A stretch of DNA of 64,000 nt, from NCBI RefSeq assembly GCF_030506325.1, contig NZ_CP120683.1, forward strand, positions 1,488,001-1,552,000, written 5' to 3'. Shown here piece after piece: positions 45,558-51,800 of this stretch (position 1 is its first letter; each line of letters starts with the position of its first letter). A program made the translations under genes and the position numbers. The stretch comes from Tunicatimonas pelagia. GTDB taxonomy: Bacteria > Bacteroidota > Bacteroidia > Cytophagales > Cyclobacteriaceae. A model generated the notes under the pieces. The model searched no databases and had not been told where the DNA came from. It was given only the letters and a program-made list of their open reading frames with translations.

Positions 45558-46346
45558 ATGAACCTTGATTTGACTAATAAAAACGCCATAGTGTGCGGTA
45601 GTACCGATGGCATTGGTAAAGCTTGTGCGATAGAGCTGGCTACCTTAGGAGCTACCATCACGCTGGTGGCTCGTAATGAAGAGAAACTTAAGCAAACGCG
45701 AGACGAACTATCTACTTCTGCTGGACAGACTCATAGTTACTTAACTATAGATTTTCAGCAGCCAGATTATTTAAAAGCAGTATTGCAAGAGTATGCCACC
45801 AATCAATCCGAAATACATATTCTAATTAACAATACGGGAGGCCCACCCGCCGGACCTGCTCACGAAGCTAGTTTAGATGCGTTTCGGAAAGGGTTTGAGA
45901 TGCACGTAATTGGTAATCAAATTTTGGTGCAAGCCCTACTGCCTAAGATGAAAAATACTGGCTACGGACGGATTATCAACATCGTCTCTACCTCGGTGAA
46001 GGAACCCATTCCGGGGTTGGGGGTTTCTAATACCATTCGGGGTGCGGTGGGCAATTGGGCTAAGACTTTATCTAAAGAATTGGGCCAATACGGAATTACC
46101 GTAAACAATATTTTACCGGGTTCTACTGAGACCGGACGCATCCATGATCTGATTAAAAACCGAGCGGCTAATCAAGGAACGACTCCCGAAGAAGTTGAGC
46201 GGAGTATGAAGGAACAGATTCCGGTAGGGCGGTTTGCTGAACCTGCTGAAATTGGTTACGCAGTGGCTTTTTTGGCTTCACCGGCTGCCGCCTACATCAG
46301 CGGAGTAAACCTAACCGTAGACGGAGGAAAGATGAGTTGCGCTTAA
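45558..46346 (+). CDS. short-chain dehydrogenase/reductase, atypical active site
   Basis: The nucleotide-binding region CGSTDGIGKACAIEL (about 13-27) and ILINNTGGPPAGP mark an SDR of classical size (262 residues), close to FabG-like enzymes by VTVNNILPGSTETGR-type segments and the GG at the C-terminus. The usual catalytic Tyr-x3-Lys is not there: at those positions (about 157 and 161) the sequence reads S-N-T-I-R, while Ser144 is present. A known divergent SDR subfamily with TGGPP also lacks it. The gene diverges from kynU; a link to kynurenine metabolism is only a guess. Confidence 0.85.
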   Translation: MNLDLTNKNAIVCGSTDGIGKACAIELATLGATITLVARNEEKLKQTRDELSTSAGQTHSYLTIDFQQPDYLKAVLQEYATNQSEIHILINNTGGPPAGPAHEASLDAFRKGFEMHVIGNQILVQALLPKMKNTGYGRIINIVSTSVKEPIPGLGVSNTIRGAVGNWAKTLSKELGQYGITVNNILPGSTETGRIHDLIKNRAANQGTTPEEVERSMKEQIPVGRFAEPAEIGYAVAFLASPAAAYISGVNLTVDGGKMSCA

Positions 46347-46424
46347 ATAATGATTGATGGTTGATGAATAATGATTATGGCTGTATTTGTCATTAATCAC
46401 TACTCATCAGCCATTACTCATTGG
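46347..46424. repeat. heptad-phased intergenic array, copy 5
   Basis: Units ATAATGA, TTGATGG, TTGATGA and ATAATGA (46347-46374) face TCATTAA, TCACTAC, TCATCAG, CCATTAC and TCATTGG (46390-46424). It fills the gap between the convergent SDR and membrane-protein genes. It shares an exact 18-mer with copy 1, 37.6 kb away. Confidence 0.75.
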
Positions 46425-46425
46425 T

Positions 46426-47166
46426 TTAGACGGATACTAGGGTTTTTCCGGCTTCTTTGGGGTTTTTCTTTAGCTTGGCAATATTGAACACCTTCTGAGT
46501 TTTGTACTTGGTGTAGCTACACTCATAGTGCTTAATTAGCGTCCCTTCCTTGTCTTCGGTAGGGGACTCTATAATCTCTTCACGTACTACCCGCAGAGTG
46601 TAATATCCGCAAGTAGGTGATTTTTCGGCGTGCAGGTGCCCTTTGTATTTTTCAATTTGTGTCTCACCGCTGGCTTCATCAATCCATACATCATAGTCCA
46701 CCGAAAATATATTCTCCTCAGCCTGCTGACCTTCATCTAGATATACATCTTCTTCAGATTCACTAAGTAGCTTCATTTCGTTACCCGCTTTGGAGCGACG
46801 AGGTGCGTACCGCAATTTATGTAACCGCCCTTCAATAAAAGTGGGGTAATAATATTCTAGGTAATTGAAGATAACCACACCGACAATCAGTCCAAACATA
46901 ATGGAGACAAACAGGCCGACAAATACGAACATCCATTCGGTAGATAGAATGGAAGTAACGTAACAAGCTCCTCCCGCAATAAAAGAAATACTGCCGTACC
47001 ACAACAGTTTCTTTTCACGCTGATTAATAAAATCGTATTTCGTTTTGTAGTTGGTGGTAGTTGCTAGTTTGAATAGCAAGTACAAAATAAATAATATACC
47101 TACTCCGATACATACGAAGGTTCCGTAAAACAGGATTTGCCTAAAAAGTGCTAGAAAATTTTCCAT
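46426..47166 (-). CDS. three-helix membrane protein with cytoplasmic domain, unknown function
   Basis: The first 100 residues hold three hydrophobic segments (about 8-33, 52-71 and 74-101). The rest (about 105-246) is charged, with an acidic stretch SESEEDVYLDEGQQ and a beta-rich portion that includes PTCGYYTLRVVREEII and KHYECSYTKYKTQKVFNIAKLKK. I recognise no family. The soluble part may be cytoplasmic by the positive-inside rule. The gene has no operon partner. Confidence 0.6.
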   Translation of the reverse strand: MENFLALFRQILFYGTFVCIGVGILFILYLLFKLATTTNYKTKYDFINQREKKLLWYGSISFIAGGACYVTSILSTEWMFVFVGLFVSIMFGLIVGVVIFNYLEYYYPTFIEGRLHKLRYAPRRSKAGNEMKLLSESEEDVYLDEGQQAEENIFSVDYDVWIDEASGETQIEKYKGHLHAEKSPTCGYYTLRVVREEIIESPTEDKEGTLIKHYECSYTKYKTQKVFNIAKLKKNPKEAGKTLVSV

Positions 47167-47522
47167 GACTTGGCCTTTAATTTAGTAAGCGATGTTTTGT
47201 ATTGATAGTTGTTGATACCCTTTCCCTTATTTCACAAAAGTAGGTTAAATTTAAATGAAACCGACGTGCAGTACTCCGCTATCTTCAATGATTTCTTACA
47301 TATTCGGCAATGGATAGTGTTCTAAATACTTAAGTTACTAATTAAACGGCAATAAGTAAACCCTTATTGCTAGTTCATTTGCTGTGAAACTATACATGCT
47401 TGGTTAGTGCAGAGCCAAAAGAAGAGTGGTGGTTAGCTTAGAACTGATGACAAGAAACTGTGGGCTATTATGAATAAATGACCTATTTTTAAGCCAGCAA
47501 ATCACGTAAAAAAGTATACTAC
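47167..47522. other. divergent intergenic region, about 355 bases
   Basis: The gap separates the minus-strand membrane protein from the plus-strand pterin-synthase-like gene and should hold both promoters. I see no clear promoter consensus, hairpin or frame in it. Confidence 0.45.
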
Positions 47523-47915
47523 ATGTACAGCGTTATTATCCGCGATCACATGATGATTGCCCATTCCCTAGATAGTGAAGCCTTCGGGCCTGCCCAGAAA
47601 CTACACGGAGCCACTTATGTGGTAGATGCCGAATTTAAAAGTGAGCGTTTGGATGAAAACAGCATCGTGATTGATATTGACATTGCTACCAAAGAACTTC
47701 AAAAAGCGCTGGCACCGCTTAAATACCAAAACCTAGATGAACTGCAACAGTTTGAAGGAAAACTAACCACTACCGAATTTTTGGCTAAATATGTTCATGA
47801 TACAATTAGTGGGGCCATGAAAGATCGGTTTAGTGGCAGCCTGAAAATCACGTTAGGTGAATCGCACGTAGCCTGGGCTACCTACGAAGCGCCTATTGAA
47901 TGGCGCTCCTTCTGA
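47523..47915 (+). CDS. divergent 6-pyruvoyl-tetrahydropterin synthase/QueD homologue
   Basis: The fold markers are clear over 130 residues: MIAHSL (zinc ligand His14), KLHGATY in place of HGHxY (His28 kept, second His is Ala30), NLDELQQF...TTTEFLA, and ITLGESHVAWATYE with pterin-anchoring Glu113. The catalytic Cys normally four residues before HGH is Ala24. A subfamily with FGPAQ-x-LHGAT is, as I recall, found in actinobacteria next to glycosyltransferase and CDP-alcohol transferase genes. Here the same neighbours follow. Substrate could be a pterin-like or dihydroneopterin-derived compound. It is the first gene of the cluster at 47523-51207. Confidence 0.85.
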   Translation: MYSVIIRDHMMIAHSLDSEAFGPAQKLHGATYVVDAEFKSERLDENSIVIDIDIATKELQKALAPLKYQNLDELQQFEGKLTTTEFLAKYVHDTISGAMKDRFSGSLKITLGESHVAWATYEAPIEWRSF

Positions 47916-48044
47916 AAAAAAGAAAGCCCTCTCTGATGTAGCAACCATAACTGCTGGGCAGCTTTCTAGAAAAGCCTCTATCACTAAAATACTCAGTATG
48001 TTGATACTCAAAAAAAATAAGCACTTTCCCTAACCAATACCACC

Positions 48045-48563
48045 ATGAAAAGATACTGTCTTCTATTTTTTGTTAATCTAGCCTTTGTTTTCTCTGCTGC
48101 TGCTCAGTCTTCGATACCATTATCCACGCAAAACATCACGCCTATTGATGTAAAAACGGAAGATGGAAATAAACTGTCTCATCTGAATCAGCCGCCGCCA
48201 CGACTGCTTTCGTCTGCTAATACACTTCCAACAGAAACCGTAGAAGAAATTGTGCAACGGCAACTCGATGCCTACAATGCCCGCGATATTGATGCTTTTA
48301 TGGATACCTACGCTGACAGCATTGCGCTGTACTCTTTCCCTAATGAACTTAGAACAAAGGGAAAAGAAGCAATGCGTACTACTTACTCGCAACTATTTGA
48401 ACGAACACCCAACCTGTACGCCGAAATAAAAAATAGAATTGTGATTGGCAACAAAGTAATCGATCAGGAATACGTTCGGGCTGGCGAACGCTTTATCGAT
48501 GCGGTGGCTATCTACGAAGTAGCTGATGGAAAGATTGTACGGGTAACCTTTATTCGGGGATAA
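48045..48563 (+). CDS. exported SnoaL/NTF2-like protein
   Basis: A signal peptide (to SAAAQ, about residue 21) and a linker precede a SnoaL_2/NTF2-like domain at about 63-172: QRQLDAYNARDIDAFMDTYADSIALYSFPN, MRTTYSQLFERTPNLYAEIKNRIVIG and a C-terminal VRVTFIRG strand. This fold covers isomerases, dehydratases and non-enzymatic binding proteins, so activity cannot be told. The presence of a signal peptide in a cytosolic-looking biosynthesis cluster is odd; it may be a chance neighbour. Its leader has AACCAAT seven bases before the ATG. Confidence 0.75.
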   Translation: MKRYCLLFFVNLAFVFSAAAQSSIPLSTQNITPIDVKTEDGNKLSHLNQPPPRLLSSANTLPTETVEEIVQRQLDAYNARDIDAFMDTYADSIALYSFPNELRTKGKEAMRTTYSQLFERTPNLYAEIKNRIVIGNKVIDQEYVRAGERFIDAVAIYEVADGKIVRVTFIRG

Positions 48564-48627
48564 GATCGGCTAAACACTCGTTCCAAAAGTCACTTGGGTA
48601 TCATCTCAGCCAAATTTTCATACTCTA

Positions 48628-49641
48628 ATGCAGCCACCCTGGTATTTCGTACTGCCGAAAGAAAGAGATCAGCCTTCGGGCGGGAATATTTATAATGAAC
48701 GTATTATCCTAGCACTTCAGGAAACTGGGCAGTCAGTAGAGATTATTTTAGCGGATGATTATCGACAGGCAATTTTCCAGAATAAGCCCGGCACCTACTG
48801 GGTAGATACGTTGATATTAGAGTCTATTCAGGAAGTATTATCCCAGCACCCGTCTCAGTCTCGTTCGCTGCTGATTGTACATCATCTGGCGAGCTTAGCT
48901 CCTCCGGTCGGTCAATCGGCTGAAGAACTGCGGGCAAAAGAAAAGCCTTGGCTTGACTGGTTTCAAGGTTTTTTGGCAACCAGTCACTTTACCAAAGATT
49001 ACCTTCGACAGCAGCATGTTTCTCAACCCGTTGTGGTAGCCGAACCTGGTATCGATGTTTCGGTTACGAACGTTCCCAAACGTACTACCAAAACAGTGCA
49101 AGCACTCATGGTGGCCAACCTGGTAGAGCGAAAGGGCATTTTGCCTTGGTTGCAATGGTTAGCCGAGCATGTGGCAGAGCACGACCAATTCTCTCTGACG
49201 ATTGTTGGCAGACTCGATATTGAGCGGCATGTTGCCCAAAAATGTATCTCTATGGTTGAAAGCCATACTTCACTGCGTGAGCGTATCACCATAGTGGGAA
49301 GTCAGCTCTTTAACCAGATGACAAATTTTTATCAAACGTCCAATCTGTTCATTTCGGTGGCTACTATGGAAACCTTCGGTATGGCTTTGCAAGAAGCCCG
49401 AACGCACCAACTACCAATTCTAACACTTGATGGTGGGTACAGTGCCTATCACCTGTTATCCGGGCAAAGCGGATACGTATTTTCCAATCTTACTCAGTTG
49501 GGTAGTTTTTTTCTGAATTTGATCCGAAAGCCCGCAGAATTTACTACTTTATATCAACGAACGCAGCAGCACCCGGCTTCCTACGTAAGTTGGGGACAAA
49601 CTGCTCGTTCGCTCGTTCAGCAATTTGACCCCATTTTTTAA
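48628..49641 (+). CDS. GT4-type glycosyltransferase
   Basis: The 337-residue cytosolic protein starts with the acceptor-domain loop PSGGNIYNERIILAL and ends with the nucleotide-sugar site METFGMALQEA (the E-x7-E pair). Between them are ALMVANLVERKGILPWLQWLAE and YQTSNLFISVAT, typical GT-B family 4 segments. A NDP-sugar donor and a retaining mechanism are expected from the family. It precedes the methyltransferase gene by two bases, so the two are co-translated. The acceptor is unknown. Confidence 0.88.
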   Translation: MQPPWYFVLPKERDQPSGGNIYNERIILALQETGQSVEIILADDYRQAIFQNKPGTYWVDTLILESIQEVLSQHPSQSRSLLIVHHLASLAPPVGQSAEELRAKEKPWLDWFQGFLATSHFTKDYLRQQHVSQPVVVAEPGIDVSVTNVPKRTTKTVQALMVANLVERKGILPWLQWLAEHVAEHDQFSLTIVGRLDIERHVAQKCISMVESHTSLRERITIVGSQLFNQMTNFYQTSNLFISVATMETFGMALQEARTHQLPILTLDGGYSAYHLLSGQSGYVFSNLTQLGSFFLNLIRKPAEFTTLYQRTQQHPASYVSWGQTARSLVQQFDPIF

Positions 49642-49643
49642 CT

Positions 49644-50522
49644 ATGCACCTTGACTATAACGACCCCATCACTTGGTTAGAGCATCGCTACAATTGCGAT
49701 GTACAGGCTAGAAATGCCAGTGTAGAGCAAAAACTTTTATCTTTTTTCAAACCACACGAATCAGTTCTACACATTACTGATGTAGGAGCAGGTACGGGCA
49801 CCAATGTGTGTTATTATTTCGATAAGCTGAAACATCAGCAGGAATGGACGCTCATTGAGCGGCATGACTCGCTTTTACAAGCAGCTCGTAAGCGACTCCG
49901 AAAATTTGCTAATAAGCAGGGTTACTTGTGGGATGAACAATCTGATCAGGCTCAATTAATTGATAATGAAAAAAGGGCGACAATCCGCTTTGTAACTGGC
50001 GATATAAATTACTTAGAAACACTCACAAATTTGGAAAAAGCAGATGTGCTGGTGGCCAATGCTTTTTTTGATCTTATCTCCTTTGATCAATTCGACGCGC
50101 TGATTAAGAAACTGGCTCAGCATAACGTTGCTTTTCTATCCACCCTCAATTACTACGAAACTTCGTTTTACCCTTTCTTAGAAGAAGATCACCAGATTAC
50201 GCGCTGGTACCATATGCACATGAAACGCCCTCAACCTTTCGGCATTGCTATGGGTGCCGACTGCTGCGAAGAAATGCTCGATCTGCTTACCCAGCACCAT
50301 CTAATGATTGAGCAAGAAAGTAGCCAATGGCACCTAAAGCGGGGCAACACTACGATGCAACACTATATTTTACACTTTATAGAAAATGCCTTAGGCGAGC
50401 TGAATTTGACTTCAGAAGAGCAAAAGCTTCTCAGTCAGTGGCTACGTACGCGCCAAGAACAACTGCACGACCGCACACTAGAAATTATCGTTGACCATAA
50501 TGATATTTTCGCTACTGAATAG
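49644..50522 (+). CDS. class I SAM-dependent methyltransferase
   Basis: Motif I (ITDVGAGTGTNVCYYFD, about residues 44-60) binds S-adenosylmethionine; an acidic residue in WTLIERHDSLL ends the second strand, and a VTGDINYLETL segment holds the adenine-binding loop. The 292-residue protein has a long helical C-terminus that may recognise the acceptor. Two bases separate it from the glycosyltransferase gene. Its 3' end overlaps the convergent CDP-alcohol transferase gene by 11 bases. Confidence 0.85.
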   Translation: MHLDYNDPITWLEHRYNCDVQARNASVEQKLLSFFKPHESVLHITDVGAGTGTNVCYYFDKLKHQQEWTLIERHDSLLQAARKRLRKFANKQGYLWDEQSDQAQLIDNEKRATIRFVTGDINYLETLTNLEKADVLVANAFFDLISFDQFDALIKKLAQHNVAFLSTLNYYETSFYPFLEEDHQITRWYHMHMKRPQPFGIAMGADCCEEMLDLLTQHHLMIEQESSQWHLKRGNTTMQHYILHFIENALGELNLTSEEQKLLSQWLRTRQEQLHDRTLEIIVDHNDIFATE

Positions 50523-51207
50523 AGGTTCTTATCCACGAGCCACGAAGATCTACCGCAAAAGAATACAGAATCATAACAATGGCAGCAACAAGACAGGGAA
50601 CATACGCCCAAGCGGGAAAGACAAAGGGTGCTAGTAGCGTTCCCATCATCCACATGCCTACCAAGCGACGACGAAATGAATAGCCTACGGGTGCAGGGGG
50701 TTTATCAACATAAGCCAGAATGATTACATAACCGTAGCGCAGTAAACCGGGTAGCAAAACCCAACTGCTAGCTAGATTCAGGGCAACAATTATCACCCCG
50801 AAAGCCAGAACAAAAAAAGCATCAGCTTCTTTGTCAAACACATCTCCAAACTCGGAAGCAGTCTGATACTTCCGGGCGTAGTACCCGTCCAAACCATCTA
50901 ACACTAGAACCAAGATGCCCAGCACTAAAACAACGTAAGGATGCAATTGCTGACAGAACCCAACCAACACCGCAATGCCCAGCCAGCGCATTCCTGTCAG
51001 CACATTGGCAACTCCGCCCATCAATCCAAATATCTGCCACTGCTCCCGATGCCAAAGTACCCAGCTAATCGCGCTGATTACCGCAACCCCTAGAAACCAG
51101 TGTAGAGAATTTGTGAGAACAAATAAAAAAGCAGCGAACATCATTGCCAGCGATAAAAATTTCACGCTCACATCCAGCAAACGCGGGGCAATAGTAGGTT
51201 GACTCAT
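50512..51207 (-). CDS. CDP-alcohol phosphatidyltransferase family protein
   Basis: The family signature is complete: LDGLDGYYARKYQTASEFG followed by DVFDKEAD (D-x2-D-G-x2-A-R-x8-G-x3-D-x3-D). About six hydrophobic segments place it in the inner membrane. Members join a CDP-activated lipid or alcohol to a second alcohol, releasing CMP. The likely partner here is a soluble alcohol or glycoside made by the adjacent genes (inference). Although on the opposite strand, it is physically linked by convergent overlap with the methyltransferase gene. Confidence 0.9.
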   Translation of the reverse strand: MSQPTIAPRLLDVSVKFLSLAMMFAAFLFVLTNSLHWFLGVAVISAISWVLWHREQWQIFGLMGGVANVLTGMRWLGIAVLVGFCQQLHPYVVLVLGILVLVLDGLDGYYARKYQTASEFGDVFDKEADAFFVLAFGVIIVALNLASSWVLLPGLLRYGYVIILAYVDKPPAPVGYSFRRRLVGMWMMGTLLAPFVFPAWAYVPCLVAAIVMILYSFAVDLRGSWIRTSIQ

Positions 51208-51405
51208 CGGGCGTATAGGTGTAAGTTGTGAAGTGTAAAGTACATCAGTTGCGCCTGAAATGCAAAATTTCAGATGCTATGGTGTTATTGTACGATGATG
51301 CTTTAGTTATAGGGATTCGCTTTGTCGTGGAATAGTATCCGATCAACCAAGTAACATCTGCTATTCACAGTTTTCAAAACTGTATGAACTTGGCTGGATA
51401 ATTTG

Positions 51406-51413
51406 TAGTTTTG
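51406..51413 (+). promoter_or_regulatory. possible -7 element of the coiled-coil gene
   Basis: TAGTTTTG matches TAnnTTTG exactly and ends eight bases before the ATG at 51422. No convincing -33 TTTG is found at the right distance, so this is weak support. Confidence 0.3.
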
Positions 51414-51421
51414 TTAAGAAG

Positions 51422-51760
51422 ATGATCGATACATTGACCATAGCCCGCCAGCTTCAAGAATCAGGTTTGCCTCAGCAACAAGCCGAGGCCATTGCTATTC
51501 AAATGGGAGAAATTGTAAAAGGCGAACTTGCTACTCAAGAGAACCTCAAGAAAACCGAGTTAGCACTACAAAAAGAGATTGAAGAAGTACGGCTTTCCCT
51601 ACAAAAAGAGATTGAAGAAGTACGGCTTTCCCTACAAAAAGAGATTAGAGAAGTAGAGCTACGGTTAAGTGATAAGATGAATGTGCAGTTACGGTGGATT
51701 CTCGGATTTATCGTTGGGCAAGCAGCCATTACTGTTACTATTCTCCGGTTTCTTACGTAA
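51422..51760 (+). CDS. small coiled-coil membrane protein (DUF1640-like) with internal repeats
   Basis: Residues about 35-80 are a coiled coil with the 11-residue unit LQKEIEEVRLS repeated three times, encoded by a 33-bp tandem repeat. A C-terminal helix (about 90-110: RWILGFIVGQAAITVTILRFL) anchors it in the membrane. This layout fits DUF1640/CCDC90-like small proteins. The N-terminal part (TIARQLQESGLPQQQAEAIA) is also typical of that family. The role is unknown; in eukaryotic relatives it concerns membrane channels. Confidence 0.75.
   Translation: MIDTLTIARQLQESGLPQQQAEAIAIQMGEIVKGELATQENLKKTELALQKEIEEVRLSLQKEIEEVRLSLQKEIREVELRLSDKMNVQLRWILGFIVGQAAITVTILRFLT
51566..51664 (+). repeat. 33-bp in-frame tandem repeat, three copies
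   Basis: Units start at 51566, 51599 and 51632 with CTACAAAAAGAGATT. The first two are identical over 33 bases and the third diverges near its end. The unit encodes one turn-set of the coiled coil, so copy-number change would only alter its length. Confidence 0.85.
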
Positions 51761-51800
51761 ATGCTGTTTGGGTTTATCTCTTTCCGAGCTCAATATACAC

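Noticed and set aside
47951-47966. Small hairpin after the pterin-synthase-like gene
   Set aside because: The stem is only five base pairs with a weak T tract, insufficient to call a terminator inside a probable operon.
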